In this document: positions 36,045 to 44,852 of the stretch, piece by piece | Numbering within the stretch: position 1 is the stretch's first letter | Layout: each line of letters opens with the position of its first letter | Assembly: GCF_014201335.1 (NCBI RefSeq) | Contig: NZ_JACHEB010000011.1 | Coordinates: 186,001 to 250,000, forward strand | Origin: Tunturiibacter gelidiferens | Lineage (GTDB): Bacteria > Acidobacteriota > Terriglobia > Terriglobales > Acidobacteriaceae | DNA: 64,000 nt | Direction: 5' to 3' | Notes under the pieces: model-generated | Database searches by the model: none | Told to the model about the DNA's origin: nothing | Seen by the model: the letters and a program-made list of their open reading frames with translations, nothing else | Translations under genes and position numbers: made by a program

Positions 36045-38156
36045 ATGATTGGCAATTCTTTCGCCCGGCTGACGGGCTCAAAGCGAAATCTGCTCGCGCT
36101 TATGGCTTCGAGCGCGGTATTCACAGCCGGTTGCGCCAATATGGCGACGACGGCTTCGAACCCAACCCCTCTCGGCCACGCTGCCACACTCAGCGGAAAG
36201 ATCCATGGCGGCAATCAACCTGTCATCGGCGCAACCGTCAACCTGTACTTCTCCGGACTAAAAGGCAGCACAACGCCAGCCGTTCTCGCCGCTACGACGA
36301 CGACCGACCCTGCAGGCTCCTTCGCCTTTAGCAAGGACGCCACCAACGGCGACCCCAATACCGGAAACACCTTCTCCTGCCCTTTAGGCTTCGACCCACT
36401 GGTCTACGTGATCTCGACAGGCGGAAATACTCAGAACAACGGTGACTCAACGCAGACCAATACCGCCGCAGCCTTCATCTCGGTCTATGGCAACTGCCTG
36501 GAACTCACCGCGGCCAATCACGTCGACATGACAGAAGTGACCACGGTAGCCACAATGGCTGCGGTTCAACAGTTCTTCAATCCCGTGCCCGCCAGCGGAA
36601 TCAAGAACTCCATCATCTTCGACGGCACGGGTCAGCAGTCTAACATCGTAACTCAATTACCAGCCACGATCGCCCTATTGGCCGATCCTTCTGCAGGCAC
36701 CGCGGTCACCTCCACGACCATCGCTGCCAGCGGAAGCAACGTTGATCCAAGCGTCTCCGTCACAGCGACGCCCGAGCCCGGCAAAGTCAACCTCCTGGCC
36801 AACATCTTGTCCGCATGCATCAATGGCCCCAACAATGCCACTCCGGCCTGCACCACGCTCTTTACCTCGGCAACACCTCCGAACACCGCCTACACGGCCA
36901 ACTTCACTACCGCAAGCTTCCCTCAGGCGATCGACACCCTTCAGGCCATCTATTACTTGCTCTCGAATCCTACAAGTGGTGGCTCTGGAAACATCGGCAC
37001 CATCTTCGGTCTCGCTGGTGGAGTCAGCGGCCCATATCAGCCGGCACTCGCCACCCAGCCCACGGACTGGACCATCGCGATCAGCTACGCAAGCACCAAC
37101 ACTTGCGGCAGCGCCTCCGGTTCATTCATCAACTCGCCCATCGACATCAATATCGACTCTGCGGATAACGTATGGATCGACAACGTCCAGGCCACCGGCG
37201 GCGGCAATCTCTCCGAGATCAGCGGAGCTGGTGTTCCCCTCACCTGCGTCCTCCAGGGCACTGGCAGCTCTCTCGGCGGAGCAACCGTCGACAACTTGGG
37301 CAATGTCTGGACTGGCTCAGGCACAAGCCTCTACCGCTACAGTAACGGAAACACTCTTGCCTTCCCTGCCACAGTCACTCCCATCGGCGTCACTGCAGAT
37401 GGCCTTGGCAACATCTACTTCACTGCTGTCAACGGTGGCGTTGGCTCCCTCTATCAAATCCCGGGCGGTGCAAGCGCGACCGCAGCCATTGCCCCCATTC
37501 AGATCTCCAACACCGTTGGTCCCAACCCGGTGCGGCTCATGCCGGACTATCAGAAGAATGGTAGCAACGTCACGATCCAGGGCAACATCTTCGTCACCTC
37601 TGGAACCACCTCGGTGGCTGAAGTTTCGCCAAGTGCCCTGCCAACCGCACCAGGCTACCTCAACGGGTTTGTTACCTCCACAATCCCAACCAGCGGCAAC
37701 TCTTACGGCATATCGCTCGGACCGCAAAATAATCTGTATGTCTCTGCCGTCGACAGCGGTGCCATCACCGCCCTCACCCTCTCTGGCGGTAACTACGTCC
37801 CGCTCGGTAGTTTCCCCTTCACGACTCCGGGAACCATCGGAATCGCAACTCCCACCTCGATCGCAGTGGATGGTCGTCTCAACGTATGGATTCCGAACAA
37901 CGCAACCGGCAATACGAGCGTGAGCGAACTGGGAAGCACGAATGGCGCGGCGTTGGGTCTCTCACCCTCCACCGGCTTCCAGAAGGATGCCTCCTACCTT
38001 ACCGGCGGCCGTGCTCTTGCGGTCGATCAGGCAGGAAACGTCTGGGTTGCAGGCGACGGCATCAACTTCGTCACCGAGATCGTCGGCGCTGGTGTACCGA
38101 TCTTCCAGCCCTACTCACTCGGTCTGCAGAAGGGCCGCTTCCAGACCATTCCCTAA
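36045..38156 (+). CDS. Exported lipoprotein with carboxypeptidase-like and NHL-type repeats
   Basis: A 703-residue predicted lipoprotein with lipobox SSAVFTAGC near residue 30. Residues about 50-140 contain a CarboxypepD_reg-like beta domain (LSGKIHGGNQPVIGATVNLY). The C-terminal half has repeated NHL/SMP-30-like blades, such as IDINIDSADNVWIDNVQ, GATVDNLGNVWTGSG, IGVTADGLGNIYFTAV and ALAVDQAGNVWVAGDG, which would form a beta-propeller. Such surface propellers usually bind proteins or glycans. GGAGGG lies about 6 bases before the ATG. A strong terminator follows. Partner unknown. Confidence 0.7.
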   Translation: MIGNSFARLTGSKRNLLALMASSAVFTAGCANMATTASNPTPLGHAATLSGKIHGGNQPVIGATVNLYFSGLKGSTTPAVLAATTTTDPAGSFAFSKDATNGDPNTGNTFSCPLGFDPLVYVISTGGNTQNNGDSTQTNTAAAFISVYGNCLELTAANHVDMTEVTTVATMAAVQQFFNPVPASGIKNSIIFDGTGQQSNIVTQLPATIALLADPSAGTAVTSTTIAASGSNVDPSVSVTATPEPGKVNLLANILSACINGPNNATPACTTLFTSATPPNTAYTANFTTASFPQAIDTLQAIYYLLSNPTSGGSGNIGTIFGLAGGVSGPYQPALATQPTDWTIAISYASTNTCGSASGSFINSPIDINIDSADNVWIDNVQATGGGNLSEISGAGVPLTCVLQGTGSSLGGATVDNLGNVWTGSGTSLYRYSNGNTLAFPATVTPIGVTADGLGNIYFTAVNGGVGSLYQIPGGASATAAIAPIQISNTVGPNPVRLMPDYQKNGSNVTIQGNIFVTSGTTSVAEVSPSALPTAPGYLNGFVTSTIPTSGNSYGISLGPQNNLYVSAVDSGAITALTLSGGNYVPLGSFPFTTPGTIGIATPTSIAVDGRLNVWIPNNATGNTSVSELGSTNGAALGLSPSTGFQKDASYLTGGRALAVDQAGNVWVAGDGINFVTEIVGAGVPIFQPYSLGLQKGRFQTIP

Positions 38157-38180
38157 CCCAACGCTTGACCGAACCACAAG

Positions 38181-38208
38181 AGACCCCGGAGTCATTCCTC
38201 CGGGGTCT
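38181..38208 (+). terminator. Terminator hairpin after the NHL lipoprotein gene
   Basis: AGACCCCGGAG (38181-38191) and CTCCGGGGTCT (38198-38208) are exact reverse complements around TCATTC, followed by TCTTCATT. It starts 25 bases after the stop. Confidence 0.8.
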
Positions 38209-38350
38209 TCTTCATTCACCCCGTAATTGACCGATCCATATTCATTGGTCTCGGCGTCGATAACAGCACTGGTTCTTCCGGTAAAGTAAGAGCAGTTGCG
38301 CAAACACTATCCAGCCCATCTTCTCCGCACAATGCATTTGACGATTTCTC

Positions 38351-40831
38351 ATGGGTAAGCAGAGCCTCCCGCATTCTCCCCGCACCAAATACGATGTCCG
38401 CGGGATTGCCCTCTTTCTTCTCTGCCTCCTTTATCTCCCCAGACTCTCCGCCCAGACCGCTTCGGTCTCCGCACTGACGATTCCCCTCATTCTTCCGTCT
38501 GCCATCGTCTTTGACGCAACTGGCAACCTCTACTTCGCAGAAACAGGCAACCACGTCATCCGCAAGGTCGACACAGTCGGCAACATTACGATCATTGCTG
38601 GCACCGGCACCCAGGGCTTCTCAGGCGACCTCGGCCCCGCCACCTCTGCAACGCTCGACTCCCCGCAGGGTTTAGCCCTCGACACGGCAAGCAATCTCTA
38701 CATCGCTGACACACACAACCAACGCATCCGCAAACTCAACCTCACCACAGGCGTCATCACAACGATCGCCGGCAGCACCTCCGGCTTCTCCGGAGACGGC
38801 GCTTCTGCCACATCCGCCCAACTCAGCCTCCCGACTGCTCTCACGCTCGACTCCTCCGGCAATCTTTACATCGCGGACACAGGCAATCACCGCATCCGCA
38901 AGCTCAACCTCACCACCAGCATCATCACGACGATCGCGGGCAATGGCACACAAGGCTTCTCCGGCGACACCGGTCCGGCCACATCTGCTGCCATCGACTC
39001 CCCCACGGGCATCGCGTTGGACGCCTCCAGCAATCTTTACCTCGCCGACACCCATAACCATCGCGTTCGCGAAATCAACGCCAAGACCGGCGTCATCACC
39101 ACCATCGCCGGCACCGGCTCACCAGGCTTCTCCGGCGACACCACCGCCGCGACTTCTGCCAACCTGGCGCTCCCCCACGGCCTCACCTCAGACTCCGCCG
39201 GCAACCTCTACCTCGCCGACACCGCCAACCATCGCATCCGCCGTATCGATGCCACTACCGGAATCATCACAACCGTTGTTGGCGATGGCACCCAGGCCTT
39301 CGCCGGCGACAACGGTCCTCCTACCGCCGCCTCGCTCGACAGTCCTACCGCAACAACACTCTCGCCCGCGAGCAACCTGACCCTCTCCGACACCGGCAAT
39401 CAGCGCATTCGTCAGGTCGTAACGCAACCTACCTCAACCTCGATCACCACCATCGCAGGTATCGGCGTCACCGCCGCGGGAGTCCTCAACCTCACCGCTC
39501 CCTCCGTTATCGCCTACGGTACAGGGCAACTCACCGCCTCTCTCGCCACCAGCCCAGCCATCGGCACGGTTACATTTTTCGAAACCGTCAACACCACATC
39601 TAAAACCCTTGGCTCGTCCCCTCTCGTCTCCAACAACGCCACTCTCTCGACTTCAACCCTGGCTGCCGGCGCTTACAATCTCACGGCAACCTACTCCGGC
39701 GATCAGACCCATCCGTCCGCACAGAGTCCTCCGCTGGCGCTGACCATCACCCCTCTGCAACTCACCGCCACCATCGCGCCAATCTCCCTTCTCTACGGAC
39801 AACCGATTCCGAATCTGAGCGGTACTATCACCGGCGTCCTTCCCCAGGACGCAGCAAATCTCACCGCCACGTTCATCACCACCGCCACGGTCGGCTCACC
39901 CGCCGGTAGCTATCCCATCACGCCCGTCCTCAAAGGCTCAGCGGCAGGGAACTACGCTGTCGCTTCACCCGCAGCAATCACCATCCACCCAGCCGCCACT
40001 ATCATCACGCTCAGCAACCTCGTAGCAACCGGAACCACCGGATCGACGGTGACCCTCACCGCGCACGTCGCCAGCACAACCATCGGCACCCCACCAGGCT
40101 CTGTCACCTTGCTCGATGGCAATAGCCCCCTCTTCACCACCCCACTCTCAAACTTAGGCGACGCGGTTTTCCTCACCACCACGCTCGCCCAGGGTTCGCA
40201 CAACTTCACCGCTGTCTATGACGGAAGCGCGAACTTCAACCCCAGCCTCTCCGCCCCTCAACTGATCACAATCGGAACGGCCCCACCCGCAAACCCCGAC
40301 TTCACACTCGCCGCAACCGGCACCACCACTCAGGCGATTCTCTCCGGCGCAAGCACCAGCTTCACCTTTGCCGTCCAGATGCAGAACAATCTATCCAGTC
40401 CAATCACGCTGGCCGCCACCGGCCTGCCGAATCTCGCCACCGCATCCTTCAGCCCCGCGTATCTACCCCCTGGCGGTACGCCCAACACCTTCACCATGAC
40501 CATCGCAACCCCGAAGACCACCGCGACGAACGTCAATCAGCGCGTCCGCCTCTTTCAGCCATTCCTCGCCGCAATCTTTCTGCTCAGCCCCATTGCCGGT
40601 CTAGCCCATCCACGCAAACGCGGCACCGCAACAAGGTTCTTCCTGCTTACCATCGCCGGCATCACTCTCCTACTCGCCAGCGGCTGTGGAGACCGCATCA
40701 AGACCGATCCAGCATTGACCAGTCAGGCGAAAACCTACACCATCACCGTCACCGGTACGGCCACCGGTCCAACCGGAAACGCCCTGCAACACTCCGCAAC
40801 TGTGACCCTCGTTCTCGATCCCGCCAGCTAA
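38351..40831 (+). CDS. Exported NHL-propeller and Ig-like repeat protein
   Basis: An 826-residue protein with a signal region (IALFLLCLLYLPRLSA). Residues about 40-365 are five to six NHL repeats of about 55 residues, each with a GNLYIADTGNHRIRKL-like strand and ITTIAGTGTQGFSGD-like turn. Then come several Ig-like (Big_3/MBG-type) domains: FFETVNTTSKTLGSSPL, ITPLQLTATIAPISLLYGQ and TTLAQGSHNFTAVYDGSAN. The C-terminus has a basic segment and a hydrophobic span ending LLLASGCGD, unusual for a lipobox because it is near residue 775. The ATG has no clear ribosome site. A surface adhesion or glycan-binding role is likely but unproven. Confidence 0.7.
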   Translation: MGKQSLPHSPRTKYDVRGIALFLLCLLYLPRLSAQTASVSALTIPLILPSAIVFDATGNLYFAETGNHVIRKVDTVGNITIIAGTGTQGFSGDLGPATSATLDSPQGLALDTASNLYIADTHNQRIRKLNLTTGVITTIAGSTSGFSGDGASATSAQLSLPTALTLDSSGNLYIADTGNHRIRKLNLTTSIITTIAGNGTQGFSGDTGPATSAAIDSPTGIALDASSNLYLADTHNHRVREINAKTGVITTIAGTGSPGFSGDTTAATSANLALPHGLTSDSAGNLYLADTANHRIRRIDATTGIITTVVGDGTQAFAGDNGPPTAASLDSPTATTLSPASNLTLSDTGNQRIRQVVTQPTSTSITTIAGIGVTAAGVLNLTAPSVIAYGTGQLTASLATSPAIGTVTFFETVNTTSKTLGSSPLVSNNATLSTSTLAAGAYNLTATYSGDQTHPSAQSPPLALTITPLQLTATIAPISLLYGQPIPNLSGTITGVLPQDAANLTATFITTATVGSPAGSYPITPVLKGSAAGNYAVASPAAITIHPAATIITLSNLVATGTTGSTVTLTAHVASTTIGTPPGSVTLLDGNSPLFTTPLSNLGDAVFLTTTLAQGSHNFTAVYDGSANFNPSLSAPQLITIGTAPPANPDFTLAATGTTTQAILSGASTSFTFAVQMQNNLSSPITLAATGLPNLATASFSPAYLPPGGTPNTFTMTIATPKTTATNVNQRVRLFQPFLAAIFLLSPIAGLAHPRKRGTATRFFLLTIAGITLLLASGCGDRIKTDPALTSQAKTYTITVTGTATGPTGNALQHSATVTLVLDPAS
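38500..39420 (+). repeat. Tandem coding repeats for NHL blades
   Basis: About 168-base units repeat five to six times inside the gene at 38351, visible as recurring CTCTACATCGC-like, CACCGCATCCGCAAGCT-like and GGCTTCTCCGGCGACA-like segments. They encode the propeller blades and vary enough to suggest older duplication. Confidence 0.7.
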
Positions 40832-40850
40832 TTCCTCAGCCACACAGCAA

Positions 40851-41579
40851 CTAACCTGGCCCCAACAAGCGCAGAATAAAAAACACCACCACGCCTGCAA
40901 GGAAGACCAGGGCCATTCGCAATCCCGGCTCGCGGTTCACCTCGGGCACAAGATCCGTAGCCGCCACATAGATCGTCACCCCGGCCGACAGCGGCAACCC
41001 CACCCGCACCCAGCTGGGCTCGAGATTAATCACGAGCACACCAAGCACCGTCGTTGCCCCAAGAAACAACGCAGAGTTCAGCGCCGTCGCCGCGCCTCTT
41101 CCACCGGCAAGCATCACGCTCGCCACTGTAAAGCCCTCAGGAATTTTGTGCAGAAACACCGCGAAGAACAAAATCCATCCCAGCCAATGCGACAGCACAA
41201 AGCCCGACCCAATCGCCACGCCATCAAAAAAAGTGTGCGTCGCTAATCCCAACAGAACCGAGTAGCTCGTCTTCGCCGCAATAAACTCGTGCTCATGGGT
41301 CTGCTCCCCAAAGTGAAAATGTGGCACCAGCGAATGCTCCACCAGATGCACCGCGCAGTACCCAACCAAAATCAGCAGCGGAGCAAACCGCGGATTCACA
41401 TGCAGCCCCTCCGGAATCATCTCAAGCACAGCCGCCGCCAACATGAAACCAGCACCCAACGCGACAAAGTAGCGCAGCGCGCGCGCCGAAGGCGACTGCC
41501 GCACCAGCAAAAAACCTCCGAGATAGTCCGCCAGTCCCGCCACCAAACCCAGCGTCAGGCTCAACCACAGCGCCGACAC
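40851..41579 (-). CDS. ZIP family metal transporter
   Basis: A 242-residue membrane protein with about eight spans and the ZIP metal-site helices: THTFFDGVAIGSGFVLSHWL in span 4 and VFLHKIPEGFTVASVMLA in span 5. A His-rich loop (HLVEHSLVPHFHFGEQTHEH) lies between spans 3 and 4. ZIP proteins bring Zn2+, Fe2+ or related divalent metals into the cytoplasm. The GTG at 41579 is preferred because TGAGGAG lies about 7 bases upstream; the longer frame to 41627 has extra unlike residues. It lies downstream of the ccm/htpX genes with a 120-base gap. Confidence 0.87.
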   Translation of the reverse strand: MSALWLSLTLGLVAGLADYLGGFLLVRQSPSARALRYFVALGAGFMLAAAVLEMIPEGLHVNPRFAPLLILVGYCAVHLVEHSLVPHFHFGEQTHEHEFIAAKTSYSVLLGLATHTFFDGVAIGSGFVLSHWLGWILFFAVFLHKIPEGFTVASVMLAGGRGAATALNSALFLGATTVLGVLVINLEPSWVRVGLPLSAGVTIYVAATDLVPEVNREPGLRMALVFLAGVVVFFILRLLGPG

Positions 41580-41699
41580 CGCTAGCTCCTCAGGACGATG
41601 TTCAGCGCATCGCCATCCGTCCCACAAAGCAAAGCAGCCGCGCCCAGCCGCAACAGACCAACACCACAGATTTTCATGTTCTTACGATTCTACCGTCTC

Positions 41700-42185
41700 T
41701 CATTGCGACTCACGAGACAGCACAAACACCACGCCCAACCCACAAAAAAACACGAACCCCTCCAACCTCTCCGATAACCTATGCAATCTTTCAAAGTCCA
41801 CCCGCCCCGCATTTTCCACCGGAGCCGTCTCCACCACCCCACCCGCCAGCGCCCGATCCACCTCCATCGCCGGCAGTATTTTGAACTGCGAATAAAACGT
41901 TCCCGCCATCATCATCCCGGCCAGAATCATCTCGATCGCAAACTCGACTCTCGCCGTCACTCCGGCCCGTAGCCACAACAGCCCCGTCGCCACATAAAAG
42001 ATCGCGCCGCCCACAAGCCCAATCCAGTGCAACACCCGCAGACTCCCCCCCACGACAATCCCAGCCTCATGCGCACTCGGCAAACTATGAAACGCCACCG
42101 GCGCAACCACAAACGCAAAAAATCCAAGTCCACCCACCCATGCCACCATCGCAAACAACCGCAAGGCCCGCAGCAAAATCTGCAT
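41700..42185 (-). CDS. DUF4149 family membrane protein
   Basis: A 161-residue protein with four hydrophobic spans: LLRALRLFAMVAWVGGLGFF, VLHWIGLVGGAIFYVATGLL, a third near residues 85-105 and a C-terminal one. The AWVGG start and the polar DFERLHRLSERLEG loop fit the DUF4149 (TMEM205-like) family, whose role is unknown. The ATG at 42185 follows the htpX stop (42187) almost directly, which implies co-translation. Confidence 0.75.
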   Translation of the reverse strand: MQILLRALRLFAMVAWVGGLGFFAFVVAPVAFHSLPSAHEAGIVVGGSLRVLHWIGLVGGAIFYVATGLLWLRAGVTARVEFAIEMILAGMMMAGTFYSQFKILPAMEVDRALAGGVVETAPVENAGRVDFERLHRLSERLEGFVFFCGLGVVFVLSRESQ

Positions 42186-42186
42186 C

Positions 42187-43038
42187 CTAGACGTGATCCC
42201 TTCCAATCAACCGTTGAATTCGTTCCTTCATGGGAGGATGCGTCGAAAAAAGATTCCCAATTCCTCCACTCCCCAGCAATGGCGCAACGATAAACAGATG
42301 CGCATTCGAAGGCGAAGCCTGCATCGGAATCCTCTTCGAGTAATCCTCAAGCTTCTGCAGCGCCCGCGCCAGCGCATACGGATTCCCGGTCGTCGCCGCG
42401 CCCGTAGCATCAGCCTCAAACTCACGCGTCCTCGAAATCCAGAGCTGAATCAACGAAGCCGCAATCGGCGCGACGATAATCATCAGCAGGCCGCTCAGCC
42501 CGCCCCCGCCGCGTCTCTCGCGCCCGCTTCCAGCACCACCAAACAGCGAAGCCCAATATCCCATCCGCGCCACCATCGTGATCGCGCCCGCCAGCGTCGC
42601 AGCAATCGAGCTCGTCAGAATATCCCTGTTCCTCACATGCCCCAGCTCATGCGCCAGAACGCCCTCCAACTCCTCATCATCCAGCAGCTGCAGAATCCCA
42701 TGCGTCACTGCCACCGAAGCATGTTGCGGACTCCGCCCCGTAGCAAACGCATTCGGCGACTCCGTCGGCAGCACATAAATCTTTGGCATCGGCAGTCCCT
42801 GCTTCGCCGTCAACCTCTCCACCGCCGCATACGCCCGTGGCAACTGCTCCCGAGTCACCGGCTGTGCGTTGTACATCCTCAACGCCAACTTATCCGAGAA
42901 GAAATAAGTCACAAAGTTGAAGACAACCGACAAGGCAAACGCCAGCACCATTCCATTGCGTCCACCAAACCGATCCCCAATCAGGATCAGGAACACCGTC
43001 AGCAACACCAGAAGCAACGTCGACTTGAACGTATTCAT
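42187..43038 (-). CDS. htpX: HtpX membrane metalloprotease
   Basis: A 283-residue inner-membrane M48 protease. Two N-terminal spans precede the zinc site H130-E131-L-G-H134 in LAHELGHVRNRD; the third ligand Glu is in REFEADATGA. Two further hydrophobic stretches separate the motifs. HtpX degrades misfolded membrane proteins at the cytoplasmic face. ATG at 43038 has GAGGTG 7 bases upstream and lies 10 bases after the stop of the upstream gene. Confidence 0.94.
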   Translation of the reverse strand: MNTFKSTLLLVLLTVFLILIGDRFGGRNGMVLAFALSVVFNFVTYFFSDKLALRMYNAQPVTREQLPRAYAAVERLTAKQGLPMPKIYVLPTESPNAFATGRSPQHASVAVTHGILQLLDDEELEGVLAHELGHVRNRDILTSSIAATLAGAITMVARMGYWASLFGGAGSGRERRGGGGLSGLLMIIVAPIAASLIQLWISRTREFEADATGAATTGNPYALARALQKLEDYSKRIPMQASPSNAHLFIVAPLLGSGGIGNLFSTHPPMKERIQRLIGRDHV

Positions 43039-43048
43039 CGCCAACACC

Positions 43049-44398
43049 TCAAACTACGGGTCCCGCCACATTAGACGCATCCACACTCCGTTCGCCGCGC
43101 GCCAGCGCCCTGCGCAACACCACCTCAAGCGCAGCCTTTTGCTCAACATACTCACTCTCGGTCAATTTGCCTTGAAGCCTATCCGTCTCCAGCGCAAATA
43201 GTTCTTCCTTCATCGCCGCAAGCAGGGAATCCGAACCAGCAGCCGTCGCCCCCACTCCAACCGGACTCGCCACCGGCGCAGGTCCATTCCTCAACATCAC
43301 TCCCGCACCCACCGCCAGCACCAGCCCAAGCCCACCCAGAATCCACCACTTGTACTTCGCCCACGGATCATTCGTCCCCTCGGGATCGAGCGGCGTCCCC
43401 AACCCCCCACCGGGCCGCGTATCGCTCGCCGCCGTACCCGCAGTACCCGCAGCGCCACCCGAACCAGCCTGCGCCGAAGCATCCCCCGTCGCTGGTCCAC
43501 CCTCACCCGCAGCCGCAGCAGCACCAGTATCTCGAGGCATCTGCCCAGTCCCCGACACGGTAAAGTCCAGCGCCTGCGACGGAGCCACACTCCGCGCAAC
43601 ATAAGTCTGCGCCGTCGTCTCTTCGGTCACCGGCGTATACGGAGCCGACGGCCCCGGCTTGAACGTCATACTCTTCGGCATCATCACCGCGATCGTGTCC
43701 GTCGGCATCATCACCCGCGGCGAAAACTTCAAGCTCCCGCTATAGGGCAACTTGTACGTAATCTGAAACCGCGTCTCACCCGGTCGAATCGGAAAGATAA
43801 ACGCATAGTGATTCGGCTCTCCCAACGGAACCGGCGAAGCCTGCACCGGCATCCCACCCGGTGCCAGAGCCGCCGAACCCTCCACCACCGCACCCTCCGG
43901 CAGATTAAACTCAAACGGCCTGTCACTGAACTGAGTCATCGGAGGAGTCGACTCGTTCTTCACAAAAAAATTCTCGACCACATGCAGCGCCTTCCCGCTC
44001 TCATCCGTCTGCAGGCGCATCACGTCCGCCTCGCTGCTCACACCCTTCACCTTCGCAGCAGCGTTATAAACCTCCACCTCAACCGATTGCGTTCCCGGAG
44101 GCGCCGGCCGAAAATAGTTCGCCTTATCATGCGTCACCCGCACCAGGTGAATCGCCTGGCTCTCGTTCGCCGGCACATCCAGCGTAAAGCGGCCCTTCGC
44201 GTCCGTCTTGGTCCGCGTAGCCTCCTGCATACCTTGCTGGAGACGAATCAACACCACGTCATCGCCAGCCGCAGGCTTATTGGTCGTCTTATTTGTAACC
44301 GTGCCGGTGATCGAATCGGCAATGGCAAAGCTCGAAAACGCTGCCACCATCGCAGCAGCAACAACAGAACGTCGGAGGAAAGGGGATAGAAAGCTCAC
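43049..44398 (-). CDS. Carboxypeptidase-regulatory-domain membrane protein in ccm operon
   Basis: A 449-residue exported protein. After a signal peptide (SVVAAAMVAAFSSFAIA) comes a CarboxypepD_reg-like beta domain (ITGTVTNKTTNKPAAGDDVV), then further beta regions, a Gly/Ala/Pro-rich linker (about residues 300-345), one membrane span (YKWWILGGLGLVLAVGAGVM) and a cytoplasmic SHOCT-like tail (ALETDRLQGKLTESEYVEQ). The tail resembles the C-terminal part of CcmI-like proteins (compare YLAGKYPEQDYADQRAGLE in the next gene). It lies between the cytochrome c maturation genes and htpX on the same strand, so it may aid cytochrome c assembly or envelope quality control. No function is proven. Confidence 0.65.
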   Translation of the reverse strand: MSFLSPFLRRSVVAAAMVAAFSSFAIADSITGTVTNKTTNKPAAGDDVVLIRLQQGMQEATRTKTDAKGRFTLDVPANESQAIHLVRVTHDKANYFRPAPPGTQSVEVEVYNAAAKVKGVSSEADVMRLQTDESGKALHVVENFFVKNESTPPMTQFSDRPFEFNLPEGAVVEGSAALAPGGMPVQASPVPLGEPNHYAFIFPIRPGETRFQITYKLPYSGSLKFSPRVMMPTDTIAVMMPKSMTFKPGPSAPYTPVTEETTAQTYVARSVAPSQALDFTVSGTGQMPRDTGAAAAAGEGGPATGDASAQAGSGGAAGTAGTAASDTRPGGGLGTPLDPEGTNDPWAKYKWWILGGLGLVLAVGAGVMLRNGPAPVASPVGVGATAAGSDSLLAAMKEELFALETDRLQGKLTESEYVEQKAALEVVLRRALARGERSVDASNVAGPVV

Positions 44399-44557
44399 CC
44401 GTCAAGTTTACGTCAAACCCTCGCCATGCAATCTGCGATTGAAACAGGGAAGGGAAGTTATCATCCATGCCCACGATTCATTCGGAGCACTCGGAGGTGT
44501 GTTTTTTTGCGATGACCGTGAAGCAAGAACGGACCACTCGTTATACGGCGGGGCGCA

Positions 44558-44851
44558 CTAAGCTCGGCTTCGTCGTCCAAAATCACCACGAGCCTCAAGC
44601 GAATCCATCTCTGCAATCACTCGCGCCGCTTCATCCTCCAACCCCGCCCGCTGATCCGCATAGTCTTGTTCGGGATATTTCCCAGCCAGATACTCGAAGT
44701 TCAAGTCCCGAAGGTTCTCGTAGATAACATCCTTCCGCTCCCGCAGATAATCCACCCGCGTCTTATCCGCCTGCACAAAAGGATTTCGCTCCGGCCAGAA
44801 GATGAACCCGAACAGCGCCAACGTCAGCACCACACCTGCAATCATGCCCAT
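44558..44851 (-). CDS. Short CcmI-like membrane protein
   Basis: A 97-residue protein: one N-terminal span (IAGVVLTLALFGFIFWPER) and a helical cytoplasmic or periplasmic tail with DVIYENLRDLNFEYLAGKY and DQRAGLEDEAARVIAEM. This resembles the N-terminal part of CcmI/CycH without the TPR domain. The ATG at 44851 follows the ccmH stop by one base, with GGAG 7 bases upstream. It likely supports CcmH-CcmF heme ligation of apocytochrome c. Confidence 0.75.
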   Translation of the reverse strand: MGMIAGVVLTLALFGFIFWPERNPFVQADKTRVDYLRERKDVIYENLRDLNFEYLAGKYPEQDYADQRAGLEDEAARVIAEMDSLEARGDFGRRSRA

Positions 44852-44852
44852 C

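Noticed and set aside
35756..36214. A 152-codon minus frame upstream of the NHL lipoprotein gene
   Set aside because: It overlaps the start of the lipoprotein gene, lacks a ribosome site and shows no protein character.
38500..39420. Regularly spaced repeats that could suggest a CRISPR array
   Set aside because: The units are about 168 bases, in frame, and encode NHL blades of one protein.
42193..43074. A 293-codon plus-strand open frame
   Set aside because: Antisense to htpX; Arg/His/Gln-rich shadow without motifs.
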